This document shows positions 1 to 10,983 of a stretch of DNA of 64,000 nt, one piece after another. Each line of letters starts with the position of its first letter. The stretch's first letter is position 1. The notes beneath the pieces are model-generated. The model ran no database searches. It was not told the DNA's origin and worked only from the letters and a program-made list of their open reading frames with translations. A program made the translations under genes and the position numbers. The DNA comes from Ligustrum vulgare (Eukaryota > Streptophyta > Magnoliopsida > Lamiales > Oleaceae), in contig OY743179.1 in assembly GCA_963555705.1 (NCBI GenBank), positions 19,352,692-19,416,691 of the forward strand. The letters run 5' to 3'.

Positions 1-119
1 ATTTAACGTGACCATGGTGACGTTGAGAAATAATCTCAAAGATATAACAACGATGGAAATGAAAAAAACAAAAATGAGTATAAAAGAGAAAAATTGCGAA
101 TTTAGTACGGCAAACTTAC

Positions 120-240
120 CGACAATCCATAGAGGCTGCAGTTGAAAGAGCAGCTCGAAAGCTTGACGAACAAGCGAAAAAAGCCTTTATATTCTTAGAA
201 TCGACTAACTAAGAAAAAAGATTTCTCTATTTTGGCCAAG
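120..240 (-). other. Possible first exon of a gene running off the left edge
   Basis: On the minus strand a GC-richer stretch ends in an ATG (130-128) followed after a few codons by a good 5' splice site (G then GTAAGT, exon end at 120). It could be a 5'UTR plus first coding bases of a gene lying left of the window. Nothing in the short translation is recognisable, so this is only a suggestion from the splice signal and composition. Confidence 0.2.
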
Positions 241-381
241 TTTTAACAATATGGACTTAATAAATAGAGTACATATATATAGCTAAAATTATAAATTAAT
301 AAGAGGGATGAATGAACTGTCGAAAAACAGGGATTAAATCTGCAATTTCTGATATTTCATTTCAATAAAGAACCGAAAACT

Positions 382-388
382 AAAAAAA
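382..388 (-). terminator. RNA polymerase III T-run terminator of tRNA-Phe
   Basis: A run of seven T on the minus strand starts 9 nt beyond the tRNA discriminator base. Four or more T residues are enough to end Pol III transcription. Confidence 0.8.
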
Positions 389-396
389 CGAAGGAA

Positions 397-421
397 TGCG
401 GTGAGCGTGGATCGAACACGC

Positions 422-464
<43 letters not shown>

Positions 465-469
465 CCCGC
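397..469 (-). tRNA. tRNA-Phe (GAA), nuclear type
   Basis: Read on the minus strand this is a 73-nt cloverleaf starting GCGGGGATAGCTCAG and ending in CACCGC plus discriminator A. The seven-base anticodon loop CTGAAGA gives anticodon GAA (plus-strand bases 434-436). The internal A box (TAGCTCAGTTGG) and B box (GTTCGATCC) for RNA polymerase III are intact, there is no intron, and no CCA is encoded. It ends in a T run at 382-388, and a CAA triplet lies just upstream of the mature 5' end, as is usual for plant tRNA genes. The sequence matches what I know as the common nuclear plant tRNA-Phe. Confidence 0.97.
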
Positions 470-2679
470 TTGATGCTATACCTAAACGAAGCAATACGTA
501 TTGTCTAGTTCAATTATAAGCTCCCACCTCCAATTCTCCGATTTCGGCTAGGTGTTGAAAGAGTAATTGACAGTTGAAGAGGAAGAGGAAGATGGGGGGC
601 GTGGCAGGATTCAATCCTTCAAACAACAATTCTCTTTGGATTTGTTCTTTATCTTTAATTAATTATATTTTCCAAGAAATGAGAATCCCATGCTTAATTC
701 AATAATAATACAGAAGAAAGATGCCGAGAATCACAAGAAATCATCGCCAATTATCCCGGCCGACTCCGAGTACAGGTAGCCGATTTTTTCAACCTTTTCA
801 CGAAAAATAATTATTTTCTAGTTTTCGATGTCAATTGAATTAGACGCTTAAAGAATTGCAAGTTTCTTTGTCATTTGAATTTATGATATACACATGGGAA
901 GGTGTGCAATCTCAAAATTGTTGATTTGAAATGTTTTTCCAAATTTTAGGTTTTTTGTCTATTTGATCTTCAAGTAAGGAAGCTTGGAGCCTTGAATTTC
1001 ATCTAAACAGGATCTAGTAGCCAGACATTTTCTTAGCATGTATATCCGTTTCCTTGTGAAACATTGCGTCGTAGGACATGTGTTGTTAGATGTGGAGCCT
1101 AATATTGTGATACACTTTATTTTTCGAACCTCGATCTAATATAAAGACTATTACCATTAGGTCGAGTCACTATTCTGTATATAGACAAAAGAATCCAAAA
1201 ACATATTTCCTCGGTGTGAGAATTTTATTCTTCCTTTTTTCCTCTCCTCCTTGACATGGTGAGTCGCAATTTGTGACACCTGTTGATTGACTACAGATGT
1301 CACTTCAGAACAGGAGAAAACTTGTTGTTTTATCCATATTTTGCTGCTCAAGGCGACTCACTTTCTAAGTGTTGAGAACATTATGAATGTTCAAGAGCTT
1401 TAATTTAGCGGAAGAGTTGGAGTGTACTCGATTGACTAAATAAAAATTTCACCGACAAAATTGTTATATGTCTTGAATTCTTCATGCCACGTCTATTGTT
1501 AGAAATTTTATCTTTCAGATTGACATCAAGTTTGTCATGCCATTATTTATAAGAAATAATCTATTTGTGTGTACCTTTTGTCTAGATTAGATTACCAATG
1601 ATGTGTTCGCAGTTGTGTAGTTGTTGATATAGAAAATGATGTAATAAATAAAAGAATGGATATCTGCTAGTATGATATATGTAACCCACTATGTACAACA
1701 CTATATACAAATAGCATAATTCTATTTATAAACATTTGGAACTTACTACAAGTGGTGGTTGAGAGGTATTCAAAAACTGACCTCCCTGAGATGGAGAAGA
1801 GAAAGTAAGTTATGGGTGCCATAGCTAACTTCACTTCGCTTTCTCATGTTTTTTGTGACGTGCAGAAATACCAAACTGATGCAGTAGAATAATGTGGAAG
1901 ATGATTAATATTTCTGACATTCGTTGATTCAGTTGAGCATTGAGAATTTGATCATCAAATATTCAATGATTCACTAGAAATACTAAAATAATTATAAGAA
2001 TTGGAAAGCTCTCAAATTTTCATTAGTACACTACCAAGTTACAATAAACTCTAATTCTATCTTTTAAAGGAAAATAAGGAAATAAACAAAAAAAAATTAA
2101 TTTTCACCTGAATAATATATGTTTCAGTGGGACTGCTTTTCACAACAAAGAGCAACATTAATGGGGTTTAACTATAATCCAAATCGACATTGATAGTTAG
2201 AAATAGATTCTTCGTCAAAATTAAAACTGCACAAAAAAAATTGAAGAAAATGCATATCCTTTTGCGATCAAGATACAGAGTAGGAAAGCTCTGAAAAAAT
2301 TGGGATGTTTATTTCCAGTATACAAAAAATTCAAGTTTCATTATAATATACAGTTCTAAGAGATACTGTGGTAATTTCCACACATTCAAAGCTAAGTCAA
2401 CAGCGCAGTGTTTTGAGAACACCAAAATGCTTAGAACTGAAGGCAACAATCCCTGCACCTTTAGATTGAAGACTTCAGTAGAAAAATACACAAGTATATT
2501 ATGGACCTTTACCAAAATCAGAAACCCGGCTGAATTCGGAAAAAACTGTTTTACCTTGGACTTTAATGTACTGCAAAAGCAAATCAACAAAAAAGCTATA
2601 GCTCAACTTAGAAAATCATCAAACCAACATATGGAGACTTCAAACTACATTCAGTTCCTTTAACTTGTCTCCTTTAGCA
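470..2679. other. Intergenic region between tRNA-Phe and the HEL2-like gene
   Basis: No gene recognised. The only open frames are short (a 36-codon frame from 592 and a 64-codon minus frame at 1157-1351) and resemble nothing I know. About 2100-2679 directly follows the stop codon of the HEL2-like gene on the minus strand and probably contains its 3'UTR and polyadenylation site. Confidence 0.5.
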
Positions 2680-5600
2680 TCAAGTTTTCGGCCCTTTCGA
2701 AGTAACTGCCATAAGCTTCTGACCTCCACCATTTCGCCAAACACCACGCACAGGCAAACCTTCCGTAGCATTATTATGCTCGTCTGAGGCTGCCTTCTTC
2801 TGATTCGGGTCAGGATCTGAATCTGGATCCGTATTTTTAAGATCCAAGAATGCTTCGGCAGAGCCATCACCTAGGCGGATTCGGTGGAACTTCGAGGTTT
2901 TTTTCGGCTGTTTACCTTTTCCAATACCATTTCCTGAATTTTGATTGGCTGCTCCACCGGCTGACAAAGAATCACTCTGGCTTTTCAACTTTATGGATTC
3001 ATTCGATCCACTCAATTCAGCTCGTGAATTGTCAACCACCACCTTTGATTTGCCTTTCGGAGCTCGATATCCTTCCTTAGATAACACTTCCACATCTTCT
3101 TCTGAAGGCTTGTAGCTCGACTGCAGTTCTTTTAGAGTGCTAACAAAGTTATCTGCTAAGTTATTTTTCGAAATGTAGTTTCCAGAATCTAAAGCTTTGC
3201 CTTTACCTTTCTTAGAACTTTTACCATCTTTCAAGCTAATACCACTACTATAATCATTCTCTCTTGAAGCATTGTATTTCATATTAGCATTGTAAGCATC
3301 AATCAGCTCTCTCTGCTTCTGAGCATCCGGAAGGAGTCTAGTCAAGTCCAGAACAAGATGCTGCAACCCAAACTGCTCCACACATGCTAGATATGTTTCT
3401 GTGTCCAATAAACCTTGACGAAATTCACTAGATATCTTTTTAAAAGCAGTGTATTTCTCTTCATCAAACCCAAGAGCAGCACGCATTTTCTCGACCAAGG
3501 ATTTGTTTGCACTGTGAACGTCTTCCACCTTCAAAACAGCTTGGTCACTAGCAGGTTGCTTGCTAGTGTGCGTTACAGAAACTGGAGGAAAATCAGAATG
3601 TGAAGAGTCAAAAGATCCACACTCAGAAAGATTAGAGGTTGATAGGGAATGACTGCTCAGACCCGTGTTTCCACTATTCCTGGATGAACTTAATGAACCT
3701 GCAAATGATGAATCATGAATTGACGAGGGTCGAGCTTGAGCAGAACTTGAATAACTGGATATAACCGCTCTACTTTCTGTTGCACGTTTAGACTGGCCAG
3801 AGATAGATGCTGACCCAGAAGCAGTATTTATTGCAGGCCATGCATGTGGATTAATTGTTGGTTTTGCAAGTGCTGGTGCTGGTTTAGACTGGCCAGAGCT
3901 AGATGACCCAGAAGCAGTATTTATCGAAGGCCATGCATTTGAAGTAGTAGCTGGTAGAACAGTCGTACGGCTTGGAGCTGGCCAGGCAACAGCAGAACTA
4001 GAGGCGTCGACTTTTCTATTGCTCTGGTGACGGAGTTTTGCAGCCATAGTGTTCTTGGGTAAATTAACAGAATGAGAATCTTGTTGACCACCTCCTGGAG
4101 CCATTGAGAGGGGAGGAAACAAAGACTCTTCAAGGGTTGAATTTCTTGCACTGTGTGACACAGCTTGAAGGTATCTTGAAGTTGGCTCAGTGTCTGTCAG
4201 AGCTGATGATTCAAGAGGTGGAATAAGTGACTCGATATCACTAATGTCTCCATGATCAGCAATTGCGTTGGAACTAGACTGTGCGACGTTGAATCTACCA
4301 TCTGAACTGTCTGTCTGAAGGCTTGCCTGGATTGCCATAGAGTGTTCACTATCAGAAGTATCACGATGGAACATATGTCCCCTTCCACGACGATTTTCTT
4401 GTTCATTACTTCGCCGATATCGCAAACTGATAGGTATCTGCACAAAAATGAAACAAGACGGCATGTCTGAATACTCATGTAATCAAAAGAAAAACAAAAG
4501 ATAAGTCTCGGTGAAAGGGTTAGCTCTAAATGAATAATGAAATAGTAGAGCAAATGTGGGAGAAGGCAATAAAGTTGGGTGAACCTACCTGAAGAGCAGC
4601 ACTGCGTTGTGAACGAGACATACGACCTCCATGCTCCAAAGCGTTGTGCTTCTGAAAATGGAACAAGCAAAATAATAAAGCAATTGCTATACACCAGAAA
4701 TATGAAGGAATGCTAAAACTAACAAAGTAACCTTCATGCATATTTATTAACACAATTGGATTTGCCCAATTTGCTGACCTTCAATTCAGGTTCAGATTGG
4801 AAGACAGTGAACTTTTTGGCGAGGCATGCGTCATCCTCACACAAGAAATGATCTCGGCGGAAGTGCACCTAAAAATGAAAAGATAATTCCTTTTCAGACA
4901 AACAAATTAAGCATCTTTTTAATACCCATATTTTGAGAAATAAATTTTATAAGAGTGATTTTCTTGGAAAAATGTGTGGTTAAAAGGTAGGAAAAAGATT
5001 TTGATTTACGTGCAAAATTATTTTTTTAAGAGAATGTGGTTGAAAATGAGTTTGGGGAAACATGAGTTTTTAGATAATGGGGCTCAAACGGGGCTTAAGG
5101 AAGCAGTTGTGAAGATATCAAGAAACTGCCATGTGGTAAGCTCTAACCTCCAGGTCGTCATAATTCTTGTAATACTCAAATTGTCCTGGATTCTGCCTGC
5201 AAGAAACAGTGTAAAATAACAATGAATTCTGTGTATGTTGATAAAACCCAATCTATAGTAATTCTATGTAAACCAGAAATCACCTTTGGCAAATATGACA
5301 AGTGTAATGTTCAGTGGACATGTGTGTGTAAAGCTCATTATCTCCGTAAAAAGGGGTCCTGCAGAATTCACACATAGGATGCCCCATGAAACCACCTCTT
5401 TCACTTTCAGTTCCATCCACCTTAGAATCACCAGCCTTTATATGCTGACTCAGTTGTGCTCTGGTATATAACTTTTGCTCACAAATAAAAACCTGATTGA
5501 ATCATAGCAGATTTCAGGCCATATAGCCAAACTTATAATGAAGTGACATAGTTATGAGGAAAATAGCAGGATTAAGGTTTTATTTAGCTTTATTTATTTA

Positions 5601-7011
5601 TTTTCTCTCTCTTTTGTTGGGCGGGGGGGGGGGGGGGGGGGGGGGGGGTAAACAGCATCTAGTGTAAATATTGAAGCTCATTATGATCACATGCAGAGAA
5701 CTGGATGCATTACCACTTCAATCAAAATATAGTCAAGATAATCCCTCTTTACCTAAGTTGCAGAACTGATGCCATCGAGCTCATGTCATCGTGTATAGCC
5801 GGAAAAGTAAATTATCAATTTCTGATAGTTATCTAGCAAATACTATTATTGAGTGTGTGAGATTTCCGACTTTTCATCTACCTCAAAATGTGGCCCTTGA
5901 ACATCTCATGTGAAAATTACTTTACGATCACACAAGCTAATTTATACTACATATTTCCAGCATTATATGCAGTATTGATACTACTGATCTTGATACATTT
6001 TCCAATTGTGGAAGTCAGATTCAGTCAATCATGAAGCTAAACAAAGAAATAGAACTTAAATTTCATTCCTTTTATTAAAAAAAAATACCCACTTTTAGTT
6101 AGATCTACATTTATACTAGATGACTCTCTCCACAAAAATACCAAAAAACACTCAATAAAATGAGTCAGCATTGTAATAGAGTATTCCTGTAATGCACAAA
6201 AAAATAACTAAAGTGAATAAATCAATGGAACGAGGTAGCCAAAGGAAAATAATATACCTTCCGTCCTTCCAAACACAAGCTGCACATGATGAACTTATGC
6301 CTATGAAACAAGTGACCTTTAAGCTGCTCAATGTTCCTAAACTTTGGCTTTCTCCTGGTTCCATCTTCAGTCTCTCCCTCATTATTATCACACACACTGC
6401 AAGAAAGCCTGCACATGGCCTTGATCATCTTGTAGTGATCCGAATCGTCAAAAAATGCCTGTGTGTCCTCATGGTACCAGTATTTCCCCACTCTACCCTC
6501 TTTTGCTTCTGATGGAAATACCGAAAAATCGCCTATCGCGTTGGTGTAATCTCCTAGAGCCTAATTAATTGCACCCCAAGAAAAATAATAGAATTTATTT
6601 AGTTTTCACCAATCATTCCAAAGTCTTCAATCAATCAACAACCATTTTCTTGTTTCCTAAACTCGGTAAGGGATTACTTTCAATTTATTTCAAATAGAAT
6701 TCATATGAAGCCCCAATTTTACAAGAATGCTTTCTGAAGTCCTAATTTTATCAATCCGATTACTCACTACGAATTCAAACAACTTACAAAATTTAAAGCT
6801 AGAAATGCAAATAAATAAAGGAAGATTGTTTGTATGTTCTGACCTTGGTGACAAAGACGACATTTGACTCGGTCTTGCAAATACAGCAGCGGCGATCGTC
6901 GCAGATGAATCGGAGGCGAGCTACGCAAGTTGAGCAGACATCCTTATGGCCGCACTCGCCGTACGCCACCCATTCCAACACCTCAGCACACACCGCACAG
7001 CTATCGTCCAT
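2680..7011 (-). CDS. HEL2: ZNF598/HEL2-like RING and C2H2 zinc-finger E3 ubiquitin ligase
   Basis: Seven exons on the minus strand: 7011-6844, 6560-6258, 5492-5284, 5196-5148, 4868-4779, 4651-4589, 4437-2680. Every border is GT-AG and the phases join to 879 codons plus TGA. The start is the ATG opening MDDSC; an upstream in-frame ATG at 7074 adds residues with no family match. Residues 5-45 form a RING finger (CxxC, CGH, CxxC, CxxC). Exons 2-6 carry the family's C2H2/Cys-rich region, with HLFHRHK, CSLCLEGRK and MSTEHYTCHICQR near residues 140-240. The C-terminal half is Ser-rich and low in complexity, with a doubled INTASGS segment, followed by a conserved block around residues 605-680. Animal ZNF598 and yeast Hel2 ubiquitinate small-subunit proteins of collided ribosomes in the cytosol; the same role here is inferred. 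No frame breaks were seen. The family call is strong, the symbol is by homology. Confidence 0.92.
5623..5648. repeat. Poly(G) run of 26 inside a HEL2-like gene intron
   Basis: An uninterrupted 26-base G run on the plus strand lies in the intron between exons 2 and 3. The pre-mRNA would carry the complementary C run. Such tracts can form quadruplex or i-motif structures and are prone to length error in replication and sequencing. Confidence 0.95.
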
Positions 7012-7121
7012 CGCCTTTGTTCTCTTGTGTAATGTTGATTTAGGATTGGAGTCGAATTTGGAATACGCCAACAAACGATACGACGAACAAGATGATCTAG
7101 GGTTTCTAAAAGGGTAGTAGA

Positions 7122-7450
7122 GTTGAAGAAAAATCCGACCCTATCGATCGAATTCGATCCGAAAAATATCCGACCCACAAATCGAATTTGGATCAGGTGT
7201 TCGATTACACCATATTTTGGTGTGGTATGCGGCTAAACAAGTAGATCCTGGGTGCGTCTTATCTGAAGGAACACGCTTTTTTGACCGCCGTGGTATGATT
7301 TGCCGGGTTCCTAGCCCAAGGCTTTCTTCTAGGGTTCTAGAGAGAATTCCTATTGACTGAGTCGCCTACCCCCGGGTCACTGACCTCTCTTTCTCCATGA
7401 AGTGAGGTCAATATATCAGATCGATCCGATCCGACCAACAATCCAATTTT
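7122..7450. repeat. hAT-like MITE fragments upstream of the HEL2-like gene, split by a GC-richer segment
   Basis: 7122-7200 and about 7418-7450 are rich in CGATCCGA-type words and resemble, in reverse orientation, the inner part of the hAT-like element at 32068-32535. Between them, about 7205-7415 is GC-richer and of different character, with words such as CCGGGTTCCTAGC and CCCCCGGGTCACTGACC. It may be an organelle-derived insertion, but that origin is a guess. The block begins about 110 bases upstream of the start codon, so it lies within the 5'UTR or promoter. Confidence 0.4.
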
Positions 7451-8002
7451 TTTTTTAGAAAAATACTAGTATTCACTTTTATCTTTTTTCCATAAATATT
7501 TGTAAAATTTTAATATTTTTATATAATCAATAAAAATATAAAATACATAAAATAATAATATTTTATTATAATAATTATTAAAATTTAAAAAATAACATAA
7601 TTAATCTAAATTATTAAAAATTTATTTGGATAGTAACTATCAATTTATATATTTAAATAATAAATGATCTTAAATTTCAACAATTTTTATGAGTTATTGT
7701 TAATTAGTTGAAAATGCAAATTTACATAATTTTTATTTTTGTCTCTTGTATTTAACATTTTTTTTCAAACTTTTCAAAAAACAAAGCATTTTATAATTTC
7801 AATATTCTATACACATATTTAAATATGACATTAATCTACACAAATGAAAATTGCATTAATTAACATGGATTTAAATACGACATTAATCAACAAACATTTT
7901 TGAGTTACTATTTTATTTTAATTTCTTTTTTCAAAAATTGTATATGCATTTTGGTGTGAAAATGACATTTAATGCTTCTTTATCATCACTTCTACTTTTA
8001 TA
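7451..8002. other. AT-rich intergenic sequence
   Basis: Very AT-rich with no gene. It contains words shared with the Helitron-related repeats to the right but no clean terminus. Confidence 0.5.
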
Positions 8003-8544
8003 CTAGTACAAGTAGTAAAGTAGTAGTAGTAGTAGTAGTAGTATTTCTTTCGTGCGATGCATGGAAATTGTTATTCAAAAATATCAGTTTTGATAAGTTT
8101 TTGTTACATTTTAATGCTTTTACATAATTAATTAATACAAATCCAAAATGCATGAAAAGTAATATTATATTACAATAACTATTAAAATTTAATAAACAAT
8201 ATAACTAATTCAAATTATAATAGCATACTTGAATAGTAAAAGTCAATTTATATATATTTAAGTAATAAATGACTGTTAATTTCAATAGTTTTTATGAGTT
8301 ATTACTAATTTTAAAGAAAATGCAAATTTAGTAGTTTATTAAATGGTTTATCACCTTTAATGTAATATTAAGAATATAATATTGATTATGTGGAAGATAT
8401 CAATAATATATTTCTCATGATTTACGCATTTGCCTATCTATTTAAGTTTTTTTCAATTTTCATTAAAAATATCAATCACGATAATTATAAATGCGTACTT
8501 AATCTTCAATTCACAGATATTTGTATTTAACTAATAAAATTATA
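8003..8544 (-). mobile_element. 3' end of a minus-strand non-autonomous Helitron (left part)
   Basis: On the minus strand the element ends in a CGTGC-ATC-GCACG-type hairpin (about 8052-8065, with one changed base), a short spacer expanded by an (AGT)n tract, then CTAG at 8006-8003 and a flanking T. That is the Helitron 3' signature. The body to the right matches the copy at 27020-27650. It is interrupted at 8545 by the plus-strand Helitron and appears to continue after 10146. No Rep/helicase ORF is present. Confidence 0.65.
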
Positions 8545-9632
8545 TCTATCTATATATAAAAATAAAGTCTTTACCAAAAATAAACACACACACACTTTCC
8601 CTCCAAAATGTACTTACTAAATTTGGAAATGTTTTGACAAAAACACAAGAATTAAAAAATAAATAAAAAATGCTTGCATTTTGGAAAATGTAATGATTAC
8701 AAATTTGAAATACATTTTTGAGCACTACATATATTTGTTCCCAAAACAAATAAAGCACTGTTAAATTATATAAAAAATAATGATATTTAAAAATTTTTGT
8801 TTGAAAATAAAGAATGTGATGTTTTCGAGGTAAAAATTAGTGATTGAAAAGTGGAGAGAGAAAATACGTGTGATTAAGAGTATGTTTGGTAGTGGTAAAA
8901 CTTCCACACTTTTCCTCAAATTTATTTTCAACAACACATCTATCTATATATAAAAACAAAGTTTTTACCAAAAATAAACACACACAGACTTTCCCTCCAA
9001 AATGTACTTACTAAATTTGGAAATGTTTTGACAAAAACACGAGAATTAAAAAATAAATAAAAAATGCTTGCATTTTGGAAAGTGTAATGAATACAAATTT
9101 GGAATACATTTTTGAGCACTACATACATTTGTTCCCAAAAAAAAAAAAAACACAGTTAAATTATATAAAAAATAATGATAGTAAAAATTTTTGTTTGAAA
9201 ATAAAGAATGTGATGTTTTCGAGGTAAAAATTAGTGATTGAAAAGTGGAGAGAAAAAATACGTGTGATTTAGAGTATGTTTCATAGTGGTAAAATTTTCA
9301 CACTTTTCCTCAAATTTATTTTCAACAACACATCTATCTTCTATCTATATATAAAAACAAAGTTTTTACCAAAAGTAAACACACACACACTTTCCCTCCA
9401 AAATGTACTTACTAAATTTGGAAATGTTTTGACAAAAACACAAGAATTAAAAAATAAATAAAAAATGTTTGCATTTTGGAAAGTGTAATGATTACAAATT
9501 TAAAATACATTTTTGAGCACTACATACATTTGTTCCCAAAAAAAAAAAAGGCACTGTTAAATTATATAAAAAATAATGATAGTTAAAAATTTTTGTTTGA
9601 AAATAAAGAATGTGATGTTTTCGAGGTAAAAA
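8545..9632 (+). repeat. Three tandem ~395-bp copies of the Helitron 5' end
   Basis: Copies start at 8545, 8939 and 9340 (a partial start at 9333 keeps the 394-base spacing). The first two are full length and the third stops near 9632, inside the shared GTTTTCGAGGTAAAAATTA block. Differences are scattered substitutions and poly(A) length changes. Tandem Helitron ends arise when successive copies insert side by side or when replication restarts at the terminus. Confidence 0.9.
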
Positions 9633-10145
9633 TTATTTTGACTACTTATTTTTGCAAATAAAGTTTTCTTGATTAAATTCAAATTTATTGACTATTTCTT
9701 TTTTAATCATTGTGATTGATGTTTTTAAATGAAAATTAAAAAGTACATTAAATACAAAAGACAGATGTAAAAGTTATGAGAAATATACTAATATATTTCA
9801 CATGCATCAATATAAGTGCAAATAATGTTATATCAAATGTGATATACTATTAAAAAATTACTAAATTTATATTTTCAATGAAATTATTAATAATTCATTA
9901 AAATTATTGAAATCAATAGTAATTTATTATTTAATATATAAATATACGTTTACTATTCAAAGAATTTTTTGATAATTTGAATTTTTTATGTTATTTTTTT
10001 AAATCCTAATAATTATTGCAATAGAAAATATTTTTTTATGCATTTATATGTGTTGACTATGTATAAATACTAAAATTTTACGAATACTTATTGAAATAAA
10101 TATTGCGATTAATAACTTCCGTGCATCGCACGGGTGAAATACTAG
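8545..10145 (+). mobile_element. Non-autonomous Helitron with triplicated 5' end
   Basis: Begins TCTATCTATATATAAAA after an A and ends in CTAG before a T, as expected for Helitron insertion between A and T without target duplication. Twelve bases before CTAG sits a perfect hairpin, CCGTGC-ATC-GCACGG (10119-10133). The first ~395 bases, starting at the 5' terminus, occur three times in tandem (8545, 8939, 9340). The sequence joining across the element, AAAATTATA and TTTT, is continuous in the related copy near 27496-27510, which serves as an empty site. There is no Rep/helicase coding sequence, so it would depend on proteins from elsewhere. Confidence 0.8.
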
Positions 10146-10983
10146 TTTTACTTATAAAATCAAGTAGACAAAATAATAATTACGTAAATCTAGCAATTAT
10201 CACGAAGACAATAAGCAATGTTGGATTCAAAAAATTATACCGAAATCGTATACCATATAACATTTACACAACTATTAAAGTTAAGAATGTTAAAAGAAAT
10301 ATTATTCAGTCTTAATCATAATATTCATAATTTTTACATTTACCTCCGTATTTAACATTTTCTCTAAATTTCTTTCAAAAACATCAATCACAATAATTAT
10401 AAAAGTGTTTAATCTTAACCTAGCAAATATTTTTATTTATAAAATCAAGTAGTTAAAATAATACTTCTGCAAATTTTACAAAAAGGTATTTAAATATGAT
10501 ATTAATCACCACGAATTCAAATGACAATTCACTAATCAACACACATTTAAATACAACATTTAATAACATACGAAATTTTATTTAATTTTATCTTTATTTC
10601 CATAAATGACGAGTTAATTTAGGCGGAAAACTGTATGAGTAAAATGATGACGGATATTTTATATGATTTTATACGGATATATCCGCATACATCCGTATAA
10701 ATCTATATATATGGAGATATATCAAATTGCTTGTGCAATGCCCTCTTTAAGAGCCATTTAAGGGTCTAATCATTAACAATATTCTTGTAAACAAGTATGA
10801 TTGAATAAAATCTCATATTAACGAGCGATGTTACTTAAGCATTAATTAATAAATATAGATTATAATAAACACTCAAATTAGGTACTAAAACTATTGTAAC
10901 ATGATAATCAAAAAATCAAATAACATGAAATAAATTTCCATCCAACTCCCATTATATCGCAATAGGTACTTAGTGATCCATCA
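10146..10983. other. AT-rich sequence, probably the rest of the outer minus-strand Helitron
   Basis: No gene. The sequence from 10146 continues the repeat broken at 8544, judged from the related copy at 27020-27650. Around 10670-10699 there is a short set of overlapping palindromes built on ACGGAT and ATCCGT. I could not find the outer element's 5' end. Confidence 0.4.

Noticed and set aside
4197..4694. 165-codon minus-strand frame
   Set aside because: It crosses a real intron and lies out of frame with the HEL2-like exons.
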